A stretch of 64,000 nucleotides of DNA from Thioalkalivibrio sp. ALMg11 (GTDB lineage: Bacteria > Pseudomonadota > Gammaproteobacteria > Ectothiorhodospirales > Ectothiorhodospiraceae): contig NZ_KB898871.1 of NCBI RefSeq assembly GCF_000377905.1, positions 159,001-223,000 of the forward strand, written 5' to 3'. The notes under the pieces were generated by a model, which saw only the letters and a list, made by a program, of their open reading frames with translations, was not told the origin of the DNA and searched no databases. Positions 50,966 to 59,776 of this stretch are shown one piece after another; positions within the stretch are counted from its first letter, which is position 1, and every line of letters begins with the position of its first letter. Made by a program: the position numbers and the translations under genes.

Positions 50966-51882
50966 GCCGGCTGCCTCGTATCCGTCAGGCCCCAGGCGCC
51001 CGCGGCGGCGAGGAGGGGGCCGTGGTAGGCGGGGGCAACACCCAGGTCCTGCAGCCAGGCGGGCGCATCGGGGGCCGGCGCCGACGGCTGCAGTTGCCCG
51101 GGCGGCGGCAGGTCCGGGATACGATCGGCGAGGCCGGTCAGCCGGCGCGAGCGGCGCAGCCGGTCGGCCTGCTCGGCGATGGCCGCGGCCACCGCGGGCG
51201 CCCGGCGGATGTTGCAACGGGTGACGGCCGGCGGGTCGGCCAGGACCGTGTCGAGGTCGTGCAACCGGCGCAGGATGCGCGCGGCCGTCTTCGGTCCAAC
51301 CCCGTCGATTCCGGGAATGTTGTCGCTGGCATCCCCAGCCAGGGCCAGCATGTCCGCAACCTGCTCGGGGCGGATGCGAAAGCGCTTTTCGATGGCGCGA
51401 CGATCCATGTCGACCCCGCGTTCCGGGTCGTGCAGGCGGTCCTGCCCGCCCAGGATCACCTGGGTCAGATCCTTGTCGGCACTCTTCACGTCGATGCGAT
51501 AGCCGGCCGCGCGCCCGGCGCGGGCCAGGCTGGCGATCAGGTCGTCGGCCTCGTATTCCGCGTCGGCAAGGGTCGCAAACCCCAGCCTGCCCAGTAGTTC
51601 GCGGATCCGCGCGAACTGCTCGCGCAGCTCCGGCGGGGCCGGTGGACGATGGGCCTTGTAGGCAGGGTCAATGCGGTGACGAAAACCACGGCGCTGGCCG
51701 GTGTCGAAACAAAAGGCCACCGGGCCCGGCGCGCAGCCCGGCAGCCACTGACAGAGCGAGTGCACCAGGCCGTGCAGCGCACCGCCCGGTCGGCCCTGCG
51801 GATCCGGGTCCAGGCCGCGAGCGAACCAGGCGCGAAAGACGAAGATGCTGCTGTCGACCAGGGTCAGGGTCGGCAACCGCAC
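50962..51882 (-). CDS. 5'-3' exonuclease family protein, Xni/ExoIX-like
   Basis: About 306 residues, matching the N-terminal nuclease of DNA polymerase I. Metal-site segments: LVDSSIFVFRAW at the start, AEYEADDLIASLA near residue 107, SADKDLTQ near 130; then the helix-hairpin motif GIDGVGPKTA near 190. Start is uncertain: GTG at 51882 or 51891, since no ATG avoids running deep into mdh. Probable flap or Okazaki-fragment processing nuclease. Confidence 0.85.
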   Translation of the reverse strand: MRLPTLTLVDSSIFVFRAWFARGLDPDPQGRPGGALHGLVHSLCQWLPGCAPGPVAFCFDTGQRRGFRHRIDPAYKAHRPPAPPELREQFARIRELLGRLGFATLADAEYEADDLIASLARAGRAAGYRIDVKSADKDLTQVILGGQDRLHDPERGVDMDRRAIEKRFRIRPEQVADMLALAGDASDNIPGIDGVGPKTAARILRRLHDLDTVLADPPAVTRCNIRRAPAVAAAIAEQADRLRRSRRLTGLADRIPDLPPPGQLQPSAPAPDAPAWLQDLGVAPAYHGPLLAAAGAWGLTDTRQPA

Positions 51883-51901
51883 AGCCGGCACTGGGCCGGA
51901 T

Positions 51902-52825
51902 TCAGGCGAGGCGTTCAAGGTCCTTCCGCACGCCAGCGATGGACTGGTCGAAGCCCGCGCGCTCCTCGGCATTCAGTTCCAGCTCGATGGCACGCTCCAT
52001 CCCGCCCTGACCAAGGATACAGGGCACGCCCATGGCCACGTCGCGCTCGCCGTACTCGCCGTCCAGCAGGGCCACCGTGGGCAGCACCCGCCGCCGATCC
52101 AAGGCGATTGCCTCGACCATCTCGGCGATGGCTGCGGCCGGTGCGCCGTAGGCGCTGGAGGTCTGTTTCAGGGCCAGGATCTCGGCGCCGCCGTGCCGGG
52201 TCCGCTCGACGATGTTGTCCAGCGTGGCCTGATCCATGAAGTGATGCAGCGGGACGCCGTTGACGGACGAATAGCGCAGCATCGGCACCATGGCGTCGCC
52301 GTGGCCGCCCAGCACCAGCGCCTGAATGTCATGGGTGGAAAGGCCGGTCTCCAGCGCGATGAAGGCGGCCATGCGCGAGGTATCCAGCACCCCGGCCTGA
52401 CCGAAGATGCGGTCGCGGCTCCAGCCAGTCTTCTGCCAGGCACGGTAGGTCAGCACGTCCACCGGGTTGGAGACCACCAGGATGCGGCTCTGCGGGGCAT
52501 GGACCAGGATGTCCTGCAGGATGGCATCAAGGATCTCGACGTTCTTGTCCAGCACATCGGAACGCGACATGCCCGGCTTGCGCGGCAACCCGGCGGTGAT
52601 GATCACCAGTTCCGCGCCGGCGATCACCGACGCCTCGTGGCTGCCGGTCAGCCGGGTATCGAAACGCAGCAGTGGCGCGGTCTCCTGGATATCCAGGGCG
52701 GCGCCGGCCGCCGCGCCCTCGCGTACGTCCAGCAGCGCAATCTCGCGGGCGATGTCGCGGCGGGCCAGAAACTGGGCGGTGGATTCGCCAACGCGTCCGG
52801 CACCGACAATGGCGATCTTCTGCAT
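51902..52825 (-). CDS. mdh: malate dehydrogenase, LDH-like type
   Basis: 307 residues. NAD site GAGRVGES at 8-15; Arg in GLPRKPGMSR, and the catalytic GGHGDAMVP near residue 172. The length and these motifs place it with the tetrameric, lactate-dehydrogenase-like malate dehydrogenases rather than the E. coli dimeric type. Interconverts malate and oxaloacetate. Follows malic enzyme by 25 bases. Confidence 0.93.
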   Translation of the reverse strand: MQKIAIVGAGRVGESTAQFLARRDIAREIALLDVREGAAAGAALDIQETAPLLRFDTRLTGSHEASVIAGAELVIITAGLPRKPGMSRSDVLDKNVEILDAILQDILVHAPQSRILVVSNPVDVLTYRAWQKTGWSRDRIFGQAGVLDTSRMAAFIALETGLSTHDIQALVLGGHGDAMVPMLRYSSVNGVPLHHFMDQATLDNIVERTRHGGAEILALKQTSSAYGAPAAAIAEMVEAIALDRRRVLPTVALLDGEYGERDVAMGVPCILGQGGMERAIELELNAEERAGFDQSIAGVRKDLERLA

Positions 52826-52850
52826 GCGCTGCTCCTCCTACAGGACTGCG

Positions 52851-54071
52851 TTACAGGCGGGCGACCCCGCTGTCGCGGGCGGCCTGACTGATCGCCTGCG
52901 GCACCGTGTCGATCAGACGCGGATCGAACGGGGTCGGCAGGATGTAGTTCGGGCCGAATTCCAGGGCCTCCAGGCCGTAGGCATCCAGTACCACCTGAGG
53001 CACGGGCTCACGGGCCAGTCCGGCCAGGGCGTGCACCGCGGCCACCAGCATCTCGTCATTGATCGTCCGGGCGCGCACATCCAGCGCACCGCGGAAGATG
53101 AACGGGAAGCCGAGCACGTTGTTCACCTGGTTCGGGTAGTCCGAGCGCCCGGTGGCCATGATCAGGTCGTCGCGGGTTGCGTGCGCCAGCTCCGGAAGGA
53201 TCTCCGGGTCTGGGTTGGACAGGGCGAACACAATCGGCTTCGGCGCCATGGAGCGCAGCATTTCCGGGGTCAGCAGGTCCGGGCCGGACAACCCGATGAA
53301 GACGTCGGCACCGGCGCAGGCATCGGCCAGGCTGCGGGCGTCGGTATCCACCGCGAAGATTTGCTTGTGCTCGTTCAGGTCATCGCGGTGGCTGTGAATC
53401 ACGCCCTTGCGATCGACCATGAACAGGTTCTTCTTGGCCGCGCCCAGCCGCACCAGCAGCTGCATGGACGCGATCCCGGCAGCACCGGCGCCGACGCAAA
53501 CGATCTTCGCCTCGTCCAACTTCTTGCCCTGGATCTCCAGGGCGTTGACCAGGCCCGCCGCAGTGATGATCGCGGTGCCGTGCTGATCGTCGTGAAAGAC
53601 CGGGATGTCCAGGCGTTCGGACAAGCGACGTTCAATCTCGAAGCAATGCGGCGCGGCGATGTCTTCCAGATTGATGCCACCAAAGCCGCCGGCAATGCGC
53701 GCGACCGTGTTGATAAAGTCTTCCGGCTGCGAGGCCTCCACCTCGATGTCGAAGACATCGATATTGGCAAAGGCCTTGAACAGAACCCCCTTGCCCTCCA
53801 TCACCGGCTTCGAGGCCAGAGCGCCCACGTTGCCCAGCCCCAGCACTGCGGTGCCATCGGTGATCACCGCGACCAGGTTGCCCTTGCCGGTGTAGCGATA
53901 GGCCAGCTCCGGGTTCTCGGCAATCGCCCGCACCGGCGCGGCGACGCCTGGCGAATAGGCCAGCGACAGATCGTCCTGGGTAGCGGTGGGCTTGGTGATG
54001 TGGATCGCCAGCTTCCCGGCCGGCTGCTGCTCGTGGTATTCCAGCGCGCGCTGGTTGAAATCCTTGGACAT
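52851..54071 (-). CDS. malic enzyme, short form
   Basis: 406 residues from the ATG at 54071 (another start at 54104 adds 11). [19 protein letters not shown] near residue 25, [16 protein letters not shown] near 155 (metal and substrate) and GAGAAGIAS near 185 (NAD(P) loop). It ends after the malic domain and lacks the phosphotransacetylase-like tail of MaeB. Decarboxylates malate to pyruvate; with mdh downstream it links oxaloacetate, malate and pyruvate pools. Confidence 0.93.
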   Translation of the reverse strand: MSKDFNQRALEYHEQQPAGKLAIHITKPTATQDDLSLAYSPGVAAPVRAIAENPELAYRYTGKGNLVAVITDGTAVLGLGNVGALASKPVMEGKGVLFKAFANIDVFDIEVEASQPEDFINTVARIAGGFGGINLEDIAAPHCFEIERRLSERLDIPVFHDDQHGTAIITAAGLVNALEIQGKKLDEAKIVCVGAGAAGIASMQLLVRLGAAKKNLFMVDRKGVIHSHRDDLNEHKQIFAVDTDARSLADACAGADVFIGLSGPDLLTPEMLRSMAPKPIVFALSNPDPEILPELAHATRDDLIMATGRSDYPNQVNNVLGFPFIFRGALDVRARTINDEMLVAAVHALAGLAREPVPQVVLDAYGLEALEFGPNYILPTPFDPRLIDTVPQAISQAARDSGVARL

Positions 54072-54151
54072 GGTGTAGCGGGGCCTTTTGTCGGACGGTT
54101 GCATTCACATACAGGCGCAGACCCGGCACGGGCCCGCACCGGGTGCGGAAA

Positions 54152-55018
54152 TCAGTTGACCGGGTGGGTGGGGACGGACCCGCGCCGGGCTTCGTCATAC
54201 AACGGGCGGTACTGGTCGGCCAGACGAGTGAGCTCGCGCTGGCGCGAATCCGGTGCCGGGTGAGTACTCAGGAATTCCGGCTGGCCACCATTGGCCTGCG
54301 CAGCCATCTTGCGCCACAGGCTGGCTGCGGCATCCGGGTTGTAACCGGCGCGCGCCGCCAGCTCGATACCAATGCGGTCGGCCTCGGATTCCATGCCCCG
54401 GCTATGCGGGAGCTGCACGGCGAGCACGGCCCCCAGCGCCGCCCCGGTCAGGGCCAGCTGCGAACGATCGCCGGAGAGGGCGTAACCGGTCAGAGCCAGA
54501 TTGCTGGCGAGCGCGACCGACATCTTTTCCGCCGTATGCGCCGACAGCGCGTGGGCGATCTCGTGCCCAATGATCTGCGCGAGCTCGTCATCGGTCAGCT
54601 TCAATTGTTCGATAATGCCCGAGTAGATCGCCATCTTGCCGCCCGCCATCGCGAAGGCGTTGACGGTGTCCGGGGCCTCGATCACCGCGATCTCCCAGTC
54701 CCAGTCCGCGGTCTCGGGACGGTACTTGACCGCCTGCGCGACCACCTTTTCGGTGATGCCCTGCACCCGCGCAGTCATCGCGGGATCGGCATTAATGCGA
54801 CCCTCGTCGCGCGCCGGAGCCAGCATCTCGACATAGGCGCTGCGCGAGGCGTCGATCGCCTGGTTCTCGGAGACCAGCATCAGCTGCGAGCGCCCGGTCA
54901 CCGGGTTGGTGGTACAACCGGGGATCGCCACGGCGAGGCCGGCCGCAACCAGGACGGTCAGAAGCAGAGAGACCAGACGACCGCGAGGGGTCCGCCAGGA
55001 CTTGGAAAGAGCACGCAT
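54152..55018 (-). CDS. M48-family periplasmic metalloprotease lipoprotein
   Basis: 288 residues. Lipobox IPGC with Cys35 after an N-terminal hydrophobic segment. Zinc motif HEIAH at 152-156 with downstream MESEADRIG (third ligand Glu). LoiP/BepA-like catalytic domain without a TPR extension. Likely works in envelope protein quality control. Start at 55018 overlaps the previous stop (TAATG). Confidence 0.9.
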   Translation of the reverse strand: MRALSKSWRTPRGRLVSLLLTVLVAAGLAVAIPGCTTNPVTGRSQLMLVSENQAIDASRSAYVEMLAPARDEGRINADPAMTARVQGITEKVVAQAVKYRPETADWDWEIAVIEAPDTVNAFAMAGGKMAIYSGIIEQLKLTDDELAQIIGHEIAHALSAHTAEKMSVALASNLALTGYALSGDRSQLALTGAALGAVLAVQLPHSRGMESEADRIGIELAARAGYNPDAAASLWRKMAAQANGGQPEFLSTHPAPDSRQRELTRLADQYRPLYDEARRGSVPTHPVN

Positions 55019-55881
55019 TATTCCGGTACCTCTAAATCGAGCGGATGGCGAATGCGCATCCGGAGTCGGTCTCTCCAAGGATACACCTGCCCACGCACAA
55101 TCACCGCCTCGCCGTTCAAGGTAGCGGGCTCGAGGTCGGGCCATTGATCGCGGTCACCCCCGCGGATCAGGACGTCCAGCGGCCCGTCCAGCTCCAGCAC
55201 CCAGTGACGCGACGTCTCGCGCACCGCCACCACCTCGCCCTGCACCCGCAGCCGGCCCTGGCGCAGGGCGCCGGAACGCGGGTCCAGCATTCGGGCCGGC
55301 AGAGCCGCCGGGCGCTCCATCCACAGACCCCGCTCCCCTGCCCGCGCTTCGGCCTCGGCCACGTAGAAGCAGGTATCCAGGGCGGCCGGCTGCGGTCCGG
55401 GGCGCGGCATCGCTTCGCCAGCGGCAATCAATTCGGCCGCCAGCAACGGTCCGCCGGGCAGCCAGACATGCATGCGCAGGCGCCCTTCGGCGTCCCGGGC
55501 GGGGCGGCCCGGGCGCAGGATCAGCCGCTGATCGACCTCGCCCAGGCGTGCGGTCAGCGCCTCGCGCAGCCCTTCGTGAAGATGCAGGGGACGCATCGGG
55601 GAGGCCCTCTCCGGCAGCGGCGCGGCCGGGGCCAGACCGATCACCTGAACGGTCCGCCCATCGGTCAACCGCAGACTATCGAAGCCCTGCACGCGCTCGA
55701 CCGCGACCTCCTGAAGCCCACGCGGATCCTGATCCACCAGCCGGCACTCGGCCCGGACCGCAACGGCCAGCAGCACCAGGCCCAGGCCCACAACGCAGAC
55801 GAGGGCGCCCCGCAGGACGCCCTCGTCGGGTCGGACAGCGCCCGCCGCAGCAGTCACGCGTCCGTTCGCGTTGCGCGCCAT
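55018..55881 (-). CDS. degenerate SNase-like (thermonuclease family) membrane protein
   Basis: 287 residues. A TM or signal anchor spans ~22-44. Residues ~60-200 follow the staphylococcal nuclease fold, but the VRLxGIDxPE stretch that supplies catalytic Arg and Asp/Glu reads VQVIGLAPAA (78-87). The later DxxGR and GLW landmarks remain. A C-terminal OB-like segment (VLELDGPLDVLIRGG ... VIVRGQV) follows. Probably not an active nuclease. Coupled to the M48 lipoprotein gene. Confidence 0.7.
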   Translation of the reverse strand: MARNANGRVTAAAGAVRPDEGVLRGALVCVVGLGLVLLAVAVRAECRLVDQDPRGLQEVAVERVQGFDSLRLTDGRTVQVIGLAPAAPLPERASPMRPLHLHEGLREALTARLGEVDQRLILRPGRPARDAEGRLRMHVWLPGGPLLAAELIAAGEAMPRPGPQPAALDTCFYVAEAEARAGERGLWMERPAALPARMLDPRSGALRQGRLRVQGEVVAVRETSRHWVLELDGPLDVLIRGGDRDQWPDLEPATLNGEAVIVRGQVYPWRDRLRMRIRHPLDLEVPE

Positions 55882-55897
55882 CCGGCGCGCCGCAGCT

Positions 55898-56101
55898 TCA
55901 GAATGCGAAGCGGCGGTTGAACTTGTCGACCTGACCGGCGGTGTCAACGATCTTCTGCTTGCCGGTGTAGAACGGATGGCACTGCGAGCACACGTCCAGG
56001 TGCATCTCCTCGCCGGAGAGCGTGGAACGGGTCTCGAACTGCGTACCGCAGCTGCAGCTCACCTTGACGGTGTGGTAGTTCGGATGGATGTCGGCTTTCA
56101 T
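55898..56101 (-). CDS. rpmE: 50S ribosomal protein L31 (bL31)
   Basis: 67 residues: [16 protein letters not shown], with the zinc-binding type-A Cys set (C16, C18, then CSQC near residue 37). The Cys-containing form implies the zinc-replete version. Start at 56101 chosen by homology; upstream open frame is not conserved. Promoter at 56137-56166. Confidence 0.96.
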   Translation of the reverse strand: MKADIHPNYHTVKVSCSCGTQFETRSTLSGEEMHLDVCSQCHPFYTGKQKIVDTAGQVDKFNRRFAF

Positions 56102-56136
56102 GGTCGGCTCACGCAGGTTCTGGCGAAAAGTCCGAT

Positions 56137-56166
56137 AGCATAGCGGTGCTACCAGCCCGAGCGCAA
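56137..56166 (-). promoter_or_regulatory. candidate rpmE promoter
   Basis: Minus strand: TTGCGC (complement of 56161-56166), 18 bases, TATGCT (complement of 56137-56142). About 35 bases before the rpmE start. Confidence 0.5.
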
Positions 56167-56256
56167 GACCAGGTTGCGACGGCATTTGCAGAGCGTGTTT
56201 CAACTCCGGGTGACAACTGCCTGAATGACCGAGTGGTTTTGCCCACCCGAACAACT

Positions 56257-56265
56257 TGTGGATAA
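56257..56265 (-). promoter_or_regulatory. consensus DnaA box
   Basis: Reads TTATCCACA on the minus strand, an exact match to the E. coli consensus. A degenerate second copy (TGTGGAC) follows 12 bases on. Isolated; not an origin by itself. Confidence 0.45.
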
Positions 56266-56470
56266 CTTTGTGGACGAATTGTCGCGCCCGGAACGGAACG
56301 CACCGGAAACGTCAAGGCGGCACCGCCGCCCCTCGGCAAGAAAACCCATCAACCCACTGTTTTTACATTAGTTCATATCACCCAATCGGTCCGTGATGTC
56401 GCCACGGGCCGCCCCCTTCAGCCCCGGTCGCCATCGCCGAGCGCTGTGCATAAGGGTCGCCGTATCTTCC

Positions 56471-57352
56471 TCATTGCCCCCCGTTTTCCGGGGCAATCGT
56501 GGTGTAGATGGCCGAATAATCCGCATCAGCCAGGCCCTGCTCGCGCGCCCGATCCAGCAGATCCGCCAGCAGCGGCAGCCATGGCCCCACCAGGTGGGCA
56601 TCCTCCACCGCCCGCTCGGTCAGGCGCACATCCTTCAGCAGGTGCTTGACCGGGAAGTTGGCGGTCCCGAAGTCGCCGGACAGCATCTTGTCCAGCTTCT
56701 TGTCGAAGGTCGGGGCATACAGCGCACTGTCGCGCAGGATCTCCATGAAGGTATCCACCTCCACCCCCTCGCGACGCACCAGCCCCAGACTGAGGGAGAA
56801 TGCAGCGGTGAGACTCGCAATCAGCTGGTTGAAGGCGAGCTTGAGCGCCGCCCCCTGCCCCACCGGGCCAACATGCCGCGGGGTCTCGCCCAGGGCCGCC
56901 AAAACCGGCTGCGCACGGGCGAAATCCGCGTCGCTGTCGGCGCCCGCCATGATCAGCAGACGGCCATCCCGGGCCTCCGGGATGGAGCCCAGCACCGGGG
57001 CCTCCACGTAGCAGGCCCCGGCCGCGCGCACTCGCTCCGCCAGCGCCCGGCTCTCGGCCGGCAGAATGGTCGCCATCTGGATCACGCAGCGCCCATCCAG
57101 CGCGCCGGCCGGCAGGTCGTCCAGCACGGCACCGATGGCGGCTGCATCACTGAGCATCAGCACCAGCACGTCCGCCTCCGCGACGGCCGCGGCGGGAGCA
57201 CTGTGAACGGTGACCCCCGCGGCCGCCAGATCGCTTGCACGCGCGACCGTGCGGTTGTAGGCCACCACGGAAAATCCGGCCTGCAAAAGACGCAGGCCCA
57301 TGGGTTGCCCCATGAGCCCGCATCCCAGCAGCGCCACTCGGGACGCAGCCAT
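56471..57352 (-). CDS. NAD(P)-dependent 3-hydroxyisobutyrate dehydrogenase-family oxidoreductase
   Basis: 293 residues. Rossmann GCGLMGQPMG at about 10-19, EAPVLGS near residue 120 (substrate loop) and the catalytic Lys in LKLAFNQLIASL near residue 168. The family includes tartronate-semialdehyde and succinic-semialdehyde (glyoxylate) reductases; the substrate cannot be chosen from sequence. Ten bases after the BCCT gene, so probably cotranscribed. An in-frame GTG two codons upstream is an alternative start. Confidence 0.85.
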   Translation of the reverse strand: MAASRVALLGCGLMGQPMGLRLLQAGFSVVAYNRTVARASDLAAAGVTVHSAPAAAVAEADVLVLMLSDAAAIGAVLDDLPAGALDGRCVIQMATILPAESRALAERVRAAGACYVEAPVLGSIPEARDGRLLIMAGADSDADFARAQPVLAALGETPRHVGPVGQGAALKLAFNQLIASLTAAFSLSLGLVRREGVEVDTFMEILRDSALYAPTFDKKLDKMLSGDFGTANFPVKHLLKDVRLTERAVEDAHLVGPWLPLLADLLDRAREQGLADADYSAIYTTIAPENGGQ

Positions 57353-57361
57353 CGTCACGAC

Positions 57362-58984
57362 CTACTTGATCTTGTCATCGAGATCATCCGTATACCCGAA
57401 CAGGGTATGCGGCGCGGGCGCCTCCTTCTGGTACTTGCTCGGCGTGACCGACTCAGTCTGATGCAGGCTCTTCCACAGCCCGACCACCATGATCAACATG
57501 ATGATCGAGAAGGGCAGCCCGACGCTGATCGCGGCCGCCTGCAACGCGGCCAGACCGCCCGCCAGCAACAGGATGGAGGCGACAATGCCCTCGATGATCG
57601 CCCAGTAGACGCGCTGGGTGACGGTCGGGTTGCGCACGTCGCCGGAGGCCAGGGTGTCAATGACCAGCGAGCCGGAGTCCGAGGAGGTCACGAAGAAGGT
57701 AATGATCAGCACCGTCGCCGCGGCCATCACCGCCACGGACAGCCAATCCCACAGCGGCATGGCCTGGAGGGTCACGAACAGCGCGGTGGACATGTTCTCC
57801 GACACGGCACCGGTCAGGTCGACCACACCGTCAAGCTCGTAGCTCATCGCGGTACCGCCGAACACGGCCAGCCAGACGAAGGCCGCGGCGGTCGGGCCCA
57901 GCAGCACGCCGGCAATGAACTCGCGAATGGTGCGGCCGCGGGAGACACGGGCAATGAACATACCGACATACGGGGCCCACGAGATCCACCAACCCCAGTA
58001 GAAGATGGTCCAGGAGGTCGCCCAGCCGGAATCCTCGATCGTGTCGGCCCACAGACTCATCTCGGGCAGAAACTGAACGTAGACGCCAGTGCTTTCCACC
58101 AGGAGGCGCAGGATGAACAGGGTCGGGCCCATGACCAGCAGGAGCGCGATCAGGATCACCGCCAGGCCGATATTGAAGTTCGACAGGCGCTTGATGCCCT
58201 TGTCGACGCCCAGTGCGACCGACCCGACGGCGATCAGGGTGATGATCGCCACCAGAATGATCTGCATGTAGGTCGATTCCTCGATCCCGAACACGAAGTT
58301 CAGACCCGAGTTGATCTGCATGACGCCGAGGCCCAGCGAGGTGGCTACACCGAACATGGTGCCGAACAGCGCCACGATATCCACCAGGTGCCCCCAGGGG
58401 CCATAGATCCGGTCGCCGATAAAGGGGTACAGCGAGGAACGGATCAGCAGCGGGAGATTGTGGCGGTAGGCGTAATACGCCAGCGACAGCCCGACGACGA
58501 TGTAGATCGCCCAGGCATGCAGCCCCCAGTGGAAAAAGGTGTAGCGCATCGCCTCGACAGCCGCCGCGCTGGTCTCGCCCTCCGCGTGTGGTGGGCTGAG
58601 GTAGTGGTACATCGGCTCGGCGATGCTCCAGAACAGCAGCCCGATCCCCATGCCCGCGGAGAACAGCATCGCAAACCAGGCGGCGTAGCTGAAGCGCGGG
58701 GCCTCGAACTGATCGCCCAGGCGGATCCCGCCATAACGGCTGAACATCAGGTACACGGAGAAGACCAGGAACACCGTCACGACCAGAACGTAGTACCAGC
58801 CGAGGTACTCCCCGATGCCGCTTTGCAGCTGGTCGAAGATGGCCTCGGCGCGCTCCGGGAAGATCGCCCCGAATAGCACGAACAGTGCGATCACGATACT
58901 GGAGGTGTAGAAGACCGGGCTGCAGATCACGCCAAAGCCGCCGAGGCGGGTTTGCGTCAGACCGGGGGTGGACTGCTCATCCAT
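57362..58984 (-). CDS. BCCT-family betaine/choline/carnitine transporter
   Basis: 540 residues, twelve or so TM helices. The BCCT signature GWWISWAPYVGMFIARVSRGRT lies near residues 325-345, and GMGIGLLFWSIAEP near residue 100. Imports osmolytes such as glycine betaine by ion symport, which fits a salt-adapted host. Short hydrophilic tails; a regulatory C-terminal domain is not obvious. Promoter at 59105-59133. Confidence 0.94.
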   Translation of the reverse strand: MDEQSTPGLTQTRLGGFGVICSPVFYTSSIVIALFVLFGAIFPERAEAIFDQLQSGIGEYLGWYYVLVVTVFLVFSVYLMFSRYGGIRLGDQFEAPRFSYAAWFAMLFSAGMGIGLLFWSIAEPMYHYLSPPHAEGETSAAAVEAMRYTFFHWGLHAWAIYIVVGLSLAYYAYRHNLPLLIRSSLYPFIGDRIYGPWGHLVDIVALFGTMFGVATSLGLGVMQINSGLNFVFGIEESTYMQIILVAIITLIAVGSVALGVDKGIKRLSNFNIGLAVILIALLLVMGPTLFILRLLVESTGVYVQFLPEMSLWADTIEDSGWATSWTIFYWGWWISWAPYVGMFIARVSRGRTIREFIAGVLLGPTAAAFVWLAVFGGTAMSYELDGVVDLTGAVSENMSTALFVTLQAMPLWDWLSVAVMAAATVLIITFFVTSSDSGSLVIDTLASGDVRNPTVTQRVYWAIIEGIVASILLLAGGLAALQAAAISVGLPFSIIMLIMVVGLWKSLHQTESVTPSKYQKEAPAPHTLFGYTDDLDDKIK

Positions 58985-59104
58985 TCGGTTTCCCCTTGTA
59001 TTCTTGTGGCGAACGCGGGCCGGCGCGACCTTGCTCCGGACGTGCTCCGGGAGCCGCGCAGGATCACGCCCGTTGGGCGTTGCCGCAGTAGGTGGGACGA
59101 AGCT

Positions 59105-59133
59105 ACCGTAGCGAAAGACTACTCCGACTGCAA
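59105..59133 (-). promoter_or_regulatory. candidate BCCT transporter promoter
   Basis: Minus strand: TTGCAG (complement of 59128-59133), 17 bases, TACGGT (complement of 59105-59110). The ~115-base leader includes a 6-bp hairpin (59066-59080). Confidence 0.45.
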
Positions 59134-59164
59134 AAACGTGAAGGGCGTTGCACCCGGCGCAATA

Positions 59165-59776
59165 TTACGTCGCCTCTGTGACTGGAGCGCGTGCCAACAA
59201 CAGGGCGCGGGCCTGCCCGCCCTGGCGCTCGCGCTCGATCTCCCAGCCACTCGCAGCGAGGAAATCGAGGCCCGCCTCGGACTCGATCTCCACGTAGACC
59301 CGACTGTCCACGTGCAGCCAGTCGTGCGCGCGAAGGGCCTCCAGCACCGGCGCCACCCGGCCCTGGCCGAACGGCGGATCCACCAGCACCAGATCGAAGG
59401 GCAGCCCCTCGGGCGGTTCGCCGGCCAGCAGGCGCAGGGCATCATCCCGGCGCACGCTCACCTGCTCGGCCCCCAGGGTCTCGCAGTTGGCCTGAAGCTG
59501 TGCCGCAGCACGGGCATCGCGCTCGACCAGCAGCACCGAGTCCGCCCCGCGCGAGGCCGCCTCCAGCCCCAACGCCCCGGTGCCGGCGAACAGGTCGAGC
59601 ACCCGCGCGCCCGGAAGTCTTGGCTGGAGCCAGTTGAACAGGGTCTCGCGCAGGGCGTCCGCGGTCGGGCGCAACCCGCCGACCCCGAGCACCGGCAGCC
59701 ATCGGCGCCGCCAGGCCCCGCCGATGATGCGGATGCGGGCAGAGCGCCCGGCGGGGGCGCGCCTACTCCTGGCCAC
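59165..59776 (-). CDS. rsmD: 16S rRNA (guanine(966)-N(2))-methyltransferase
   Basis: 203 residues, GTG start. RIIGGAWRRR near residue 16, RPTADALRETLFNWL near 37, SAM motif DLFAGTGALGLEA near 61 and the catalytic DPPFGQG near 132. Overlaps the M16 gene stop by 14 bases. The rsmD-M16-M16-ftsY-ftsE arrangement is conserved in gammaproteobacteria. Confidence 0.94.
   Translation of the reverse strand: MARSRRAPAGRSARIRIIGGAWRRRWLPVLGVGGLRPTADALRETLFNWLQPRLPGARVLDLFAGTGALGLEAASRGADSVLLVERDARAAAQLQANCETLGAEQVSVRRDDALRLLAGEPPEGLPFDLVLVDPPFGQGRVAPVLEALRAHDWLHVDSRVYVEIESEAGLDFLAASGWEIERERQGGQARALLLARAPVTEAT

Larger units (their letters stand above)
56102..56470. other. intergenic region upstream of rpmE
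   Basis: 369 bases. Contains the rpmE promoter (56137-56166), a perfect DnaA-box sequence (56257-56265) in an A/T-richer patch, and otherwise no visible gene. A possible short T/A-rich stretch at 56350-56385 could end the oxidoreductase transcript but forms no good hairpin. Confidence 0.6.

Noticed and set aside
56257-56280. Chromosomal replication origin
   Set aside because: Only one perfect DnaA box; no dnaA, dnaN or gidA nearby and no A/T-rich unwinding element.
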